Positions 9,153-18,446 of a stretch of 64,000 bases of DNA are shown here, in pieces. A program made the position numbers and the translations under genes. Under the pieces are notes generated by a model. That model saw only the letters and a program-made list of their open reading frames with translations, searched no databases and was not told where the DNA came from. This DNA comes from Soonwooa sp. (lineage in GTDB: Bacteria; Bacteroidota; Bacteroidia; Flavobacteriales; Weeksellaceae), in contig NZ_JASLDS010000045.1 of assembly GCF_030151385.1 (NCBI RefSeq), forward strand, positions 62,001 to 126,000, written 5' to 3'. How positions within the stretch are numbered: position 1 is the stretch's first letter; every line of letters begins with the position of its first letter.

Positions 9153-11432
9153 ATGAAGAAGTACAGAAATCTTATATTTTATGTTGTAACAATTGTTTTC
9201 TTTTCCATTCTTATGTATTGGTTTTTCACGGAAGGAAAAACTTTGGAAAGCGCCAATCACAGCATTAATAATGCATCGGGCAAATCGATGTGGGAAAACT
9301 TCAGCGAATCTTTTTTAGAAAATCTACATCATCCTTTAGCTTTATTACTTTTACAAATCGTTGCCATATTGCTGACTGCGAGGCTTTTTGGATGGATTTG
9401 TGTTAAAATCCGACAACCCTCTGTCATCGGCGAAATGATTGCTGGCATTGTGCTCGGACCATCACTTCTAGGGATGTATTTTCCAGACTTTTCTGCGTTT
9501 CTATTTCCAAAAGAATCTTTAGGAAACCTACAGTTTTTAAGTCAAATAGGTCTAATTCTCTTCATGTATATCGTGGGAATGGAATTGGATTTAAGTGTAT
9601 TAAAAAAGAAAGCGCACGACGCCATTGTTATTAGTCATGCTAGCATTATCATTCCATTTGCTTTGGGAATAGGACTTTCTTATTTTATTTATCTACAATT
9701 TGCACCAGACAAAATTCCGTTTAGTTCATTCGCGTTATTTATTGCGATTGCGATGAGTATCACGGCTTTTCCTGTTTTGGCAAGAATTGTCCAAGAACGA
9801 AATCTTCAAAAAACAAAACTCGGAACCGTGGTTATCACTTGCGCTGCAGCAGACGACATCACGGCTTGGTGTATTCTCGCGGCAGTTATTGCGATCGTAA
9901 AAGCGGGTTCTTTCGCGAGTTCTATTTATGTCATTTTGATGGCGATTGCTTATGTTATTTTGATGATAAAAGTTGTTCGTCCTTTCGTAAAACGCGTCGC
10001 AGAACTACAATCGGGAAAAGGCATTATTAGCAAATCGATTGTTGCCATATTTTTCTTAATCCTCATCATCTCATCATACACAACAGAAGTTATCGGAATC
10101 CATGCTTTATTTGGTGCTTTTATGGCAGGAGCAATTATGCCCGAAAATACAAAGTTCAGAAACATCTTTATTGAAAAAATAGAAGATGTTGCCCTTGTAT
10201 TGTTGTTGCCTTTATTCTTTGTATTCACTGGTTTGAGAACGCAAATAGGTTTGTTAAATGACATCGAATTGTGGAAAACAACAGGACTTATTATTTTGAT
10301 TGCTGTTATTGGAAAATTTGCTGGAAGTGCGCTTACTGCTCGATTTCTAAAGATAAATTGGAAAGATAGTCTCACCATTGGTGCCTTGATGAACACACGA
10401 GGTTTGATGGAATTAATTGTTCTCAATATTGGCTACGATTTAGGTGTTTTGGGACCAGAAATTTTCGCGATGATGGTGATTATGGCTTTGGTGACAACCT
10501 TTATGACAGGACCTGCTTTGGACTTGATTAATTTTTTTTTTAAAAAATCCAAATCATCGATTGAGGAAGAGGACGACGCCAATACCAGCAAATACAAAGT
10601 TTTATTATCTTTTGTAAAAGCCGAAACGGGCAGCACTTTGTTAAAGTTAGCAGATAACTTTACGCACAAAATGAATGAAAACAAATCGATTACAGCCATG
10701 AATTTTGGTCCTGTTGACGATTTGCACAACTTCGCTTTAGCAGATTATGAGAAGCAACAGTTTGAAGATATTATTCACACTTCGCACCAATTGAAAACCA
10801 GTATTACAACAATGTTTAAAGCTTCTAATGACATTGAATCTGACATCATAACCACGACCAAAAAAGGCAATTATGACTTGTTGTTGATTATGTTGGGAAG
10901 TTCAATTTTTGAAGGAAGTTTGTTGGGACGATTGTTAGGTTTCACGACCAATATTATTAATCCTGAAAAGCTGTACAATACGGTAAAAGGGAAAACCAAT
11001 ATCTTTAACAGTACGCCTTTCGATGACTTCACTTTGAGTATTTTGGATAAAATAAATATCCCTGTCGGCATCATGCTTGACAAAGGTTTTAAAACTGCTG
11101 ACAAGGTATTTATCCCGATTTTTGACTTAGGAGATTTCTACTTGTTAGAATATGCAAAACGGTTGATTAATAATAACGATGCGCAAATAATTATTCTGGA
11201 TGCAGCTGGACAAATTCGTAAGAATGTTGAAATCCGCGAACTTATCCGAAACATCGAACAAATGGCGCCAAACCACATAAGCCTCCGAACAGACAAATCC
11301 ATTGAAAAAGACTTTTTGGAATCTCAAGACCTTATGATTATCAGCAACCGAAGTTGGAAAAATCTTGTAGACAGCAAAAGCCTTTGGTTATCAGATGTAC
11401 CATCAACATTAATCATCTCCAATCCGAAGTAA
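9153..11432 (+). CDS. CPA2-family cation:proton antiporter with C-terminal cytoplasmic domain
   Basis: This 759-residue membrane protein starts with an isolated hydrophobic segment (about 8-26). A Na_H_Exchanger domain of about 12 helices follows over roughly 60-460, with the characteristic IRQPSVIGEMIAGIVLGPS, ITAFPVLARI and LMNTRGLMELIVLNIGYDLG blocks. The last 280 residues are soluble, with a segment (about 650-759) that resembles a universal-stress-type alpha/beta fold (VFIPIFDLGDFYLLEYAKRL). The family exchanges Na+ or K+ for protons across the inner membrane; the ion specificity cannot be read here. It stands alone, with no KefG-like partner. Confidence 0.85.
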   Translation: MKKYRNLIFYVVTIVFFSILMYWFFTEGKTLESANHSINNASGKSMWENFSESFLENLHHPLALLLLQIVAILLTARLFGWICVKIRQPSVIGEMIAGIVLGPSLLGMYFPDFSAFLFPKESLGNLQFLSQIGLILFMYIVGMELDLSVLKKKAHDAIVISHASIIIPFALGIGLSYFIYLQFAPDKIPFSSFALFIAIAMSITAFPVLARIVQERNLQKTKLGTVVITCAAADDITAWCILAAVIAIVKAGSFASSIYVILMAIAYVILMIKVVRPFVKRVAELQSGKGIISKSIVAIFFLILIISSYTTEVIGIHALFGAFMAGAIMPENTKFRNIFIEKIEDVALVLLLPLFFVFTGLRTQIGLLNDIELWKTTGLIILIAVIGKFAGSALTARFLKINWKDSLTIGALMNTRGLMELIVLNIGYDLGVLGPEIFAMMVIMALVTTFMTGPALDLINFFFKKSKSSIEEEDDANTSKYKVLLSFVKAETGSTLLKLADNFTHKMNENKSITAMNFGPVDDLHNFALADYEKQQFEDIIHTSHQLKTSITTMFKASNDIESDIITTTKKGNYDLLLIMLGSSIFEGSLLGRLLGFTTNIINPEKLYNTVKGKTNIFNSTPFDDFTLSILDKINIPVGIMLDKGFKTADKVFIPIFDLGDFYLLEYAKRLINNNDAQIIILDAAGQIRKNVEIRELIRNIEQMAPNHISLRTDKSIEKDFLESQDLMIISNRSWKNLVDSKSLWLSDVPSTLIISNPK

Positions 11433-11547
11433 GTTTAACATTAAGATTCATTAATTATTCAAAAAATAAAAGCACTGCGAAAAAAAGCGCAATAGCTCTT
11501 TGTAACAAAAAACATTTTTGCTAGTCTAATTGCATAGACAAGCATTT

Positions 11548-13743
11548 ATGAACAAGAAAATTATTTTAGCGGCGAGTTTATTTTTAAGCATTCAAGTGGC
11601 ATTTGCACAAGAGACTAAAAAAGATAACTCAAAGGAAAAACAAATTGAAGAGGTTACCATAACCAAAACTAAAAAAGCTGTTGAGCAAAAAGCCGACAGA
11701 ACTATTTTTGACTTTTCGGAGCAAGCGAGCCTTAACTCAGGGTCCTCTTTGGAAGGTATCAAAAAACTTCCAGGCATGGTGGTTACTGACATCGCAGGAA
11801 TGATGTATCAGGGAAAACCACTTCAAGTCTATATGGATGGACGACCGCTTAACATTTCGACCAACGATTTGACGGCATTCCTAGAAGGTATGCCTGCATC
11901 GGCGATTGAGCGTGTGGAAGTGGTGACGCAACCTGGCGCAGAATTCCCTGCAACTTCGGGTGGTGCCATTCTAAATATTATCACTTCAAAATCTGCTAAA
12001 AACTATTTGACAGCGACTTACTCTGGCGGATATCGATTTTCGGATTATGATAAATTCAGAAATAGATTTAATAATAGCATCGTTTTAAATTCTAGAAATA
12101 AAGTTTTTGGATGGCAATTTAGTGCTGGTCAAACTTATGCCGAAACATTCTCTAGCAACCAAATGGATGACATTTCTAGAGCTTTTGGTGATAAATATGC
12201 AAGAGGTTATTTTGCAAAAGGCGCTTTAACTTTCGATATTGGACAAGATCGATTGTTGTTAAATTACGATTATTACAACTCTAATAACGATGCTTACAAC
12301 AATTCTAATGGTACGGCTTTGTTCGAATCTCCAATTGAATCAGGAAATCAAGTTGTGGCAAATTATCTAAACCTTGGTAAAAGCAAAACAAAAAGTGATC
12401 GAAACGAGATTACAGCAACTTACCAAAAGCGATTTGCAGACAAAAACCAAAAGTTAGACATCAAAGCAAATTACTCAAACTTTAAATCAACTTTTGACCA
12501 AGTTGGCACCAATGATGTTTTTGCACCAGCAGGAACAGAGCATTTTAGCGCTAATATGGACAATGCTTCTAATCAGAATTATTACAATCTTCGCGTCGAT
12601 TATTCGCAACCGATAAAATTATTGGATGAGGGCAAAATTAGTTTTGGAGGTTTATACGAAAAGACAGATTTCACGACAGATTTCTTAGGGATCAGAAACT
12701 TAGATTATCAAAGACAAACAGCTTCGACTTATGCCGAATTAAATACAAAGATTCAGAAGTTTAGTTTTATTGCAGGTCTTAGAGCCGAAGATTACGACAT
12801 TTCTGGTAAATCTTTAAACTTAAGAAAAAACCAATGGGATGATTTGACGGCTTTCAAAAAGTTTGAGTTGTTCCCAAATGCGAGTTTACAATATGATTTT
12901 GCGAAAAGCTTGTATTTTAACTTAAACTACAACCGAAAAATTAGCTTGCCATCGACAGGTCAATTGAACCCGAACAACACAACGTTCCAAAATCCAAACG
13001 TTAGCATTTCTGGTAACCCAAATGTGCAACCGACGATTTACAACAACTTCGAGGCAAAAATTAGCGCTTTCGATTATGCCTTTATCAGCTATGATGTGAG
13101 CACCGTGAAAGACCAAGTGATGATGCATGTGGAACGCGATGGCTACAACATTTCGCAGACCAATGTCAACATCCACAGTTTGACACAACACAGCTTCAAC
13201 ATTGGACTTCCTGTGCCGTTTATGATTTTTAGCAAACCGCTTAGCGAGATCATGAAGTTTAATTTTAATCCTGACAAAATCAATTTCTTGTATTTCTATG
13301 CAGGTTACCAATTCCAAGATATTAAAGAAGTGGTTGACAGAAAAGGTATGTGGTTCTTTAATGTAGCTGGACAATTTATTCTTCCTTATGATATTAAATT
13401 CGCTCCAAATTTCTCGTATTCAACAAAAGGGAATTATTATTTCTTCCAGTCGACACAACCAATTATGAATCGTGTTGACCTTAATTTCAGCAAGAAATTT
13501 AATAAAGATAGAATTACGTTAAGCTTATTTGCGAATGATATTTTTAACAGCTCGAGAATGAGTTTCAAAACAGTTAATACTGCAACACCAATCTATTTGC
13601 AAAACCGTTGGGACAGCAGAAACTTTGGTTTCTCCATCAACTATAAAATCCCAACTAAAAATAAGTTAGCAAAAGTTGACCAAAATCTATTGAATCAAGA
13701 TGCGCCAAAAGAAGATAATGGCGGCTTGATGAACCAAAAGTAG
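11548..13743 (+). CDS. Outer-membrane beta-barrel receptor (TonB-dependent-receptor-like)
   Basis: With the ATG at 11548 the protein has 731 residues and starts MNKKIILAASLFLSIQVAFAQ, a signal peptide. An upstream TTG at 11530 would add six residues before it and is less likely. The plug-like region (25-150) contains EVTITKTKKAVEQKADRTIF, LQVYMDGRPLNIS and ERVEVVTQPGAEFPATSGG; the remainder is a barrel. It belongs to the same family as the protein at 3407, and the N-terminal residues are clearly alignable, so the two are paralogues. No transport partner gene is adjacent. A strong terminator follows. Confidence 0.85.
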   Translation: MNKKIILAASLFLSIQVAFAQETKKDNSKEKQIEEVTITKTKKAVEQKADRTIFDFSEQASLNSGSSLEGIKKLPGMVVTDIAGMMYQGKPLQVYMDGRPLNISTNDLTAFLEGMPASAIERVEVVTQPGAEFPATSGGAILNIITSKSAKNYLTATYSGGYRFSDYDKFRNRFNNSIVLNSRNKVFGWQFSAGQTYAETFSSNQMDDISRAFGDKYARGYFAKGALTFDIGQDRLLLNYDYYNSNNDAYNNSNGTALFESPIESGNQVVANYLNLGKSKTKSDRNEITATYQKRFADKNQKLDIKANYSNFKSTFDQVGTNDVFAPAGTEHFSANMDNASNQNYYNLRVDYSQPIKLLDEGKISFGGLYEKTDFTTDFLGIRNLDYQRQTASTYAELNTKIQKFSFIAGLRAEDYDISGKSLNLRKNQWDDLTAFKKFELFPNASLQYDFAKSLYFNLNYNRKISLPSTGQLNPNNTTFQNPNVSISGNPNVQPTIYNNFEAKISAFDYAFISYDVSTVKDQVMMHVERDGYNISQTNVNIHSLTQHSFNIGLPVPFMIFSKPLSEIMKFNFNPDKINFLYFYAGYQFQDIKEVVDRKGMWFFNVAGQFILPYDIKFAPNFSYSTKGNYYFFQSTQPIMNRVDLNFSKKFNKDRITLSLFANDIFNSSRMSFKTVNTATPIYLQNRWDSRNFGFSINYKIPTKNKLAKVDQNLLNQDAPKEDNGGLMNQK

Positions 13744-13771
13744 ACACTCAATCACACATTTATATTACTAG

Positions 13772-13803
13772 AAAAGGCATCTGAAATTCGGATGCCTTTT
13801 TGT
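13772..13803 (+). terminator. Rho-independent terminator
   Basis: AAAAGGCATC and GATGCCTTTTT form a perfect 10-bp stem with a 10-base loop, 29 bp after the receptor stop. Confidence 0.85.
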
Positions 13804-13945
13804 TTTGGATAATTTTCTTTGAATAATATCAGTAGAAATTATTATAAAATCTTAGGTTGAAGAATTTATACTATATGTTGCTAGTAAAGTCCCGTTTAAT
13901 CGAATTTTTTATTGTCCGCTTAATTACCTAAATAAGATAGATAAT

Positions 13946-14013
13946 GTCATTCAGAGCGAAGCGAAGAATCTCAAGTATTTGATCACCAGAGATTCCTCCT
14001 CCGTCGGAATGAC
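13946..14013. repeat. REP-like palindromic intergenic element, copy 2
   Basis: GTCATTCAGAGCGAAGCG leads into AAGAATCTC (to 13972); after a 16-base spacer comes GAGATTCCTCC ending in CGGAATGAC (13989-14013). The ends are inverted repeats of each other, and both arms recur at 1221-1303. It lies in a 328-bp stretch (13803-14129) between a terminator and a gene on the other strand that otherwise holds no recognisable gene. Confidence 0.65.
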
Positions 14014-14129
14014 AAGCTTTGTTTTAAAAAATGACTAAGGCACTACTTAGGATTATCAATATCGAATTTGTACACTTTATTATTTTGCAAAATTTGAAGT
14101 TCAGCTTTTTGACCTGTAGATTTAATGTT

Positions 14130-14474
14130 TTAAATTATTTCATCTGCAATTCTTTTTGCTTTTTGAAATTCCATTTCTTCATTAAATGTCATTTGAATCC
14201 CAACCTCCTCAAATGAATAACTATATTCATCACTTCCAACTTGAAAATATGGCCAGCCATTTCGCAATACTTTTTTTGTATCAATAGTATTTGGACTTAA
14301 AATTTTTTCCCAACTTTCAGAATCCAACTTAATTTCACCACAAATTAAGAATTCAAATTCTCCATTTTTAAAATCAGTTTTTGATTCTAAGTTTAATAGA
14401 TTTTCTTCAGTATTTTCTTTTTGAAAATCTGATTCCTTCTTTTTATTTTTCTTCCAAAAATTAAATATACTCAT
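14130..14474 (-). CDS. Hypothetical protein, 114 residues
   Basis: The start at 14474 (MSIFNFWKKNKKK) is preferred over an ATG four codons earlier, because the MSIFNFWKK opening recurs in small flavobacterial proteins. The N-terminal 30 residues are basic and then acidic and low-complexity. The rest contains ESWEKILSPNTIDTKKVLRNGWPYFQVGSDEYSY split over two predicted strands and a C-terminal helix with QKAKRIADEII. No signal peptide or membrane segment is seen. I do not recognise the family. It is the last of three co-directional AT-rich genes (15672 to 14130) that may form an operon. Confidence 0.6.
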   Translation of the reverse strand: MSIFNFWKKNKKKESDFQKENTEENLLNLESKTDFKNGEFEFLICGEIKLDSESWEKILSPNTIDTKKVLRNGWPYFQVGSDEYSYSFEEVGIQMTFNEEMEFQKAKRIADEII

Positions 14475-14512
14475 ATCTTCAAGCAAAACTTTTAATCGAA
14501 AAATAATACAGA

Positions 14513-14806
14513 TTAATTAAGCTTTAACATCCAATTTAGATTTAGAGAACCACATTTTGGGCAGTTCGCATATTCACTTTCCAAATTATTAAAATCACAT
14601 CGTTTACACTTATCATGCACTTCATTAATATGTGACACAATAAATTTGGCAACAGTTAAACTTAATTTAAAATCAGTATTTAAAAACCTTACAGCAGTAA
14701 TTGGTGAATCGTTTACAAGACGCGTTATTTTTTGTTTTTCATTAATTGTAAAATTCGGAATTTCTACGCCTTCTATTGGTAAACATTTTGGACATTTAAT
14801 TCTCAT
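14513..14806 (-). CDS. Small zinc-ribbon protein with an L7/L12-like helical segment
   Basis: The protein has 97 residues. It has CPKC near the N-terminus (5-8) and CKRC plus CPKC in the last 35 residues, enough for one or two zinc sites. Between them lies SPITAVRFLN, then LSLTVAKFIVSHINE, which has the spacing of the ribosomal protein L7/L12 C-terminal helix pair (AIKxVR..TGLxLKEAKxxVE). Family assignment is uncertain. Small proteins that join zinc ribbons to such a domain occur in Bacteroidota without a known role. It sits between the unknown 114-residue gene and the DUF1444 gene. Confidence 0.6.
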   Translation of the reverse strand: MRIKCPKCLPIEGVEIPNFTINEKQKITRLVNDSPITAVRFLNTDFKLSLTVAKFIVSHINEVHDKCKRCDFNNLESEYANCPKCGSLNLNWMLKLN

Positions 14807-14871
14807 GATTTCTTTTTACAATTAATGCTACTATTGGAATTAGAATTTGGTTGTAGTTAAACAATAGCTTT

Positions 14872-15672
14872 TTATTTATTCCAAACTTCAAATTTATTAT
14901 CTACTAAATGAAATAATTTATCAGAAACAACATGGTCTCCACTTTCATTTATTTCTATAATCGTCTTTTCAATTCGTTCAATACTATCTTTATCTTCACT
15001 TCCAGTTACAAATAACAAATCTCTAGCAGGAATTCCTATAATAATCTCACCCAATACAGGGAAGTTGTCTTTGTTCCAAATGTCAAGCAAGATTAAACTT
15101 GATTCATAATTACCACCAGCAATTAACATGAAAGCATTTTCATCTCCATTTCTTTCAATACTTTCGATAATTGCGTTTAAGTTGTTAGTTGCTAATTCTA
15201 ACAAATCGCTTTTATCTATTTGAAGTTTTTCTAAATCCTTGATATTTAAATATGATATATTCTCTTCTCTATCTTCAGCATAAAAAATATACAGATCCGA
15301 ATTATATTTTTCAAAAACATTTATATTGTCATTTTCATTTTTAAATAGTTTAAACATTTCATCTAAGAACCTCTTATCTTTAATAATTGGAATTATCCGA
15401 CTGACATTTATTTCTTCTCTAGGAGAATATAGATTTTCAGCTGCTTTAACATACCGTTCTAAAATTTCATCTAAATCGTTTGGTTCGGATCTATATTCAG
15501 AATATGAATTATCTAAAAAATGGATATATTCTTCATTTTCGTCCTTAGTTTTTATTTCAAGTGGAGAAATTTTCAAAAGCTTTATTCCTGAGATTTTTTC
15601 ACTAAGCTTTTTAAAGAAAAAATTAGAAAACTCTATTTCAGAAAGTAGTTTTCCGTGTTCTAGATTACTCAT
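14872..15672 (-). CDS. DUF1444 family protein (YtpQ-like)
   Basis: This 266-residue protein has no signal peptide or membrane helix. The pattern matches DUF1444, whose Bacillus member is YtpQ: a basic N-terminal half, then RIIPIIKDKRFL, LYIFYAEDREENISYLNIKD, LATNNLNAII, a GGNYESSLILLDIWNKD segment, and IIIGIPARDLLFVTGSED. The function of the family is not known. The gene is AT-rich and heads a set of three small genes on the minus strand, 51 bp downstream of the end of the pseudouridine synthase gene. Confidence 0.7.
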   Translation of the reverse strand: MSNLEHGKLLSEIEFSNFFFKKLSEKISGIKLLKISPLEIKTKDENEEYIHFLDNSYSEYRSEPNDLDEILERYVKAAENLYSPREEINVSRIIPIIKDKRFLDEMFKLFKNENDNINVFEKYNSDLYIFYAEDREENISYLNIKDLEKLQIDKSDLLELATNNLNAIIESIERNGDENAFMLIAGGNYESSLILLDIWNKDNFPVLGEIIIGIPARDLLFVTGSEDKDSIERIEKTIIEINESGDHVVSDKLFHLVDNKFEVWNK

Positions 15673-15723
15673 AAATTCTATTCTTATATTTTGTCAAACA
15701 GTATAATTGACTTAACGAAAACC

Positions 15724-16422
15724 TTACAAAGTCTCACACGCTTGCCAAACCTTATCATTCTTTGGTAATGGCGCAATGATTTCAATCTCTTCTTTTGTTA
15801 CAGGATGAACAAAATTCAGCTTTCTAGCATGAAGATTAATGCCGCCGTCGGGATTTGAGCGTGGCGAACCATATTTGAGATCACCTTTTATTGGAGTACC
15901 GTTTTTTGATAATTGTGCTCGGATTTGGTGATGACGACCAGTTTCTAAATCGATTTCCAACAACAAATAATTGTCCAAAGTCTGAAGTAAATTGTAAGTC
16001 AAAATCGCTTCTTTTGCACCATCAGTCGGTTTGGAGAAGACAATCGCTTTGTTATTTTTTTCATTCTTTTTAAGATAATTCACCAAACGTTGCGAAGTTG
16101 GAATCATCTCTTTTGCCACCAAAGCCCAATAGGTCTTTTTCACTTCCCGATTAGCAACCATCTGCGTTAAACGAGAAAGCGCTTTGGAAGTTTTAGCATA
16201 AATAACCAAACCAGAAGTTGGTCTATCGATACGATGCACCAAACCCAGAAATACATTTCCGGGCTTGTCATCTCTTTTTTTAATAAAATCTTTAATAAGT
16301 TCCAGCAACGACGAATCACCAGTTTTGTCACCTTGTACCAGTTGACCAACCTTTTTGTTAATCACCATCATGTGATTATCCTCGTAGACGATTTGCGATG
16401 CAGAAAAAGTTTGTTCTGACAT
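15724..16422 (-). CDS. RluA-family RNA pseudouridine synthase
   Basis: This 232-residue protein contains the catalytic Asp in GLVHRIDRPTSGLVIYAKT and the family segments KKTYWALV, ETGRHHQIRAQL and NLHARKLNFVHPVTKE. Being short and lacking an S4 domain, it resembles the single-domain RluA-type enzymes that modify rRNA or tRNA uridines; the target site cannot be deduced. Its ATG overlaps the TAA of the upstream membrane-protein gene by one base (TAATG), which is a translational-coupling arrangement. Confidence 0.88.
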   Translation of the reverse strand: MSEQTFSASQIVYEDNHMMVINKKVGQLVQGDKTGDSSLLELIKDFIKKRDDKPGNVFLGLVHRIDRPTSGLVIYAKTSKALSRLTQMVANREVKKTYWALVAKEMIPTSQRLVNYLKKNEKNNKAIVFSKPTDGAKEAILTYNLLQTLDNYLLLEIDLETGRHHQIRAQLSKNGTPIKGDLKYGSPRSNPDGGINLHARKLNFVHPVTKEEIEIIAPLPKNDKVWQACETL

Positions 16423-16748
16423 TATTGCTCTACGTTTCTATTTCGTCCAAATAACGACATAATAACACCTGCTATTAGTCCGATGGTTCTGATAGCAGCA
16501 AATCTAGAATCTAACGGCAAGAAAACACCAACAATACAAAGTCCCGCAGCGATGTACATTGGGATTTTAAATTTTGGATTGCCTAAAGTTGGCGCTTGCA
16601 AAATAAAACTAGCTCCCACCAAAATATAGAATAGTTTATTATAAATAATGCTGTTAATCTCTGGAGAAAATGGTTGGATCCAACCTATTACGAGACAAGC
16701 GATGGCAGCAAAAGAGACACCCGCTTGTATTGCCATTGTATTTTTCAT
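16422..16748 (-). CDS. Small inner-membrane protein, 108 residues
   Basis: Four hydrophobic segments are visible (about 6-24, 36-52, 63-79 and 85-100), and the C-terminus is basic (GRNRNVEQ). No family motif is recognised. It overlaps the pseudouridine synthase gene by one base and follows the esterase gene by 3 bp, so it is part of a panB-esterase-membrane protein-pseudouridine synthase operon. The role is unknown. Confidence 0.75.
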   Translation of the reverse strand: MKNTMAIQAGVSFAAIACLVIGWIQPFSPEINSIIYNKLFYILVGASFILQAPTLGNPKFKIPMYIAAGLCIVGVFLPLDSRFAAIRTIGLIAGVIMSLFGRNRNVEQ

Positions 16749-16751
16749 ATT

Positions 16752-17603
16752 TTATTTCTTTTGTTTTAACAACCAAGTCGGAATTGCTTCCACCAAATCT
16801 GCGTTAAGAATATTGTTGTGGTATTTATCTTTATATTCCCAAAGGAAAACTTTTCCTTGGTTTTTCATTTCGTCAAAAAAACGAAAATTACTTTGTGGTA
16901 AAGCATCCGTATCCAAACTTCCGTGTACAATCCAAATCGGAAGCCTTTTAAGCTCACTCATTTTATCAAATTCCGAAATCCCAGAAACATTAATTGCCGC
17001 AGCAAATAAATCTGGTCTTTTGGAAATGGCATTCATCGTCGTTGCGCCACCCATCGAAAATCCCATCACGTAGATTCTGTCTTTATCGATATTGGGATTA
17101 TTTTTAATTAAATCATCAACATTTTTTAAAACCAAATCCAGATATCCATTAGACTCCGAAGCTTTTACATTTCGAGTTTCATCCAAGTGATAATTTGACG
17201 AGCGAACCGAAAACTGAGGCGACAACACAAAAACAGGATACTTATCTCTATTTTCTGGCATTAACCACATTTTCGACAAAACACCCATTTGCGAAGTATT
17301 GTTAGTCCCCATTGCTCCAAAACCATGAAAAACCAAAATCAAAGGATATTTTTTATTGGTTTCAATAGTTTTCGGACTTAGAAAACGATAATTTACTTCG
17401 ATATTATCATTTTTAAATTTTCCTTCTTTAAAATCAGAATAATCCAAGCTTTTAATCGCTTGAATTTTCTTTAAAACCACCAAAGAATCTGGACTATCTC
17501 TAAACTCTGTTTTGGTACCGTATTTCAAATTTTTCGAAACACAAGACGTCAAAAACAAAGCTACGAAAGCCGCAAATAAAAGCTTAGTAACTTTCTGATG
17601 CAT
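16752..17603 (-). CDS. Alpha/beta-hydrolase lipoprotein (esterase / peptidase-like)
   Basis: The 283-residue protein begins with a lipoprotein signal (FAAFVALFLTSC, Cys21 as lipidation site). The hydrolase fold shows PLILVFHGFGAMG as oxyanion region, the nucleophile elbow YVMGFSMGGATTMN, the acid in VHGSLDTDALP and a histidine in YKDKYHNNIL. It resembles PHB-depolymerase/dienelactone-hydrolase-type secreted esterases of Bacteroidota, probably anchored in the outer or inner membrane facing the periplasm. The 5' end overlaps the panB 3' end by 20 bp. The substrate is unknown. Confidence 0.82.
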   Translation of the reverse strand: MHQKVTKLLFAAFVALFLTSCVSKNLKYGTKTEFRDSPDSLVVLKKIQAIKSLDYSDFKEGKFKNDNIEVNYRFLSPKTIETNKKYPLILVFHGFGAMGTNNTSQMGVLSKMWLMPENRDKYPVFVLSPQFSVRSSNYHLDETRNVKASESNGYLDLVLKNVDDLIKNNPNIDKDRIYVMGFSMGGATTMNAISKRPDLFAAAINVSGISEFDKMSELKRLPIWIVHGSLDTDALPQSNFRFFDEMKNQGKVFLWEYKDKYHNNILNADLVEAIPTWLLKQKK

Positions 17604-18399
17604 TCGGGAAATCTACAGATTTTACATCTTTTACAAACTGAGCAACAGCACCAGTAATTTCGGTATGTAAGTCTAAATATCTTCTTAAAAACTTAGGCGA
17701 AAAACCTTTGTTCATCCCAACCATATCATGATAAACCAAAACTTGTCCGTCGCAGTCTGCACCAGCACCAATTCCGATTGTTGGAATTGTAATCGCTTCG
17801 GTTACTTTTTTAGCCAAATCAGCAGGAATTTTTTCCAAAACAACTGCAAAACATCCTAATTCTTCCAAAAGTTTAGCATCAGAAATCAATTTTTCAGCTT
17901 CCGAATCTTCTTTAGCTCTTACTTTATAAGTTCCGAATTGATAAATCGACTGCGGTGTCAATCCCAAATGTCCCATCACTGGAATTCCCGCATTTACAAT
18001 TTTACGGATAGATTCTTCGATTTCTTTTCCACCTTCAATTTTCACAGCATGAGCACCACCTTCTTTCATCATTCTTACCGCAGATTCCAAAGCTTTTTCT
18101 GGATTACTTTGGTAAGTTCCGAAAGGCAAATCTGCCACGATTAAAGCTCTATCAATCCCACGAACAACACATTGAGTGTGGTAAATCATTTGATCTAAAG
18201 TAATTGGTAAAGTAGTTTCGAATCCCGCCATAACATTCGCCGCCGAATCGCCAATCAAAACCGCATCAACGCCACCAGCATCCACCATTTTGGCCGTGGT
18301 AAAATCGTAAGCAGTAATCATTGAAATTTTATCTTTGTCGAACTTCATTTTGCGAAGTGTCTCCGTTGTAATTTTTTTTATTTCTGAATGTACAGACAT
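17584..18399 (-). CDS. panB: 3-methyl-2-oxobutanoate hydroxymethyltransferase
   Basis: PanB transfers a hydroxymethyl group from 5,10-methylene-THF to alpha-ketoisovalerate, the first committed step of pantothenate and CoA synthesis. The 271-residue length is normal. Signature blocks are ITAYDFTTAKMVDAGGVDA, LIGDSAANVMAGFETTLPIT, DLPFGTYQ, AVKIEGG, PVMGHLGLTPQS, and the catalytic Glu in AVVLEKIPADLA with TIGIGAGADCDGQVLVYHD. It is a cytoplasmic TIM-barrel enzyme. It begins 47 bp downstream of the end of the Crp/Fnr gene and overlaps the esterase gene at its end. No panC is nearby. Confidence 0.97.
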   Translation of the reverse strand: MSVHSEIKKITTETLRKMKFDKDKISMITAYDFTTAKMVDAGGVDAVLIGDSAANVMAGFETTLPITLDQMIYHTQCVVRGIDRALIVADLPFGTYQSNPEKALESAVRMMKEGGAHAVKIEGGKEIEESIRKIVNAGIPVMGHLGLTPQSIYQFGTYKVRAKEDSEAEKLISDAKLLEELGCFAVVLEKIPADLAKKVTEAITIPTIGIGAGADCDGQVLVYHDMVGMNKGFSPKFLRRYLDLHTEITGAVAQFVKDVKSVDFPNASESY

Positions 18400-18446
18400 G
18401 GGCTTAATTTTTAGAATGTATTAAAGAAACAAATGGCTATCTAAAA

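Noticed and set aside
14031..14216. Plus-strand frame of 61 codons
   Set aside because: It overlaps the 3' end of the minus-strand 114-residue gene and has no coding features.
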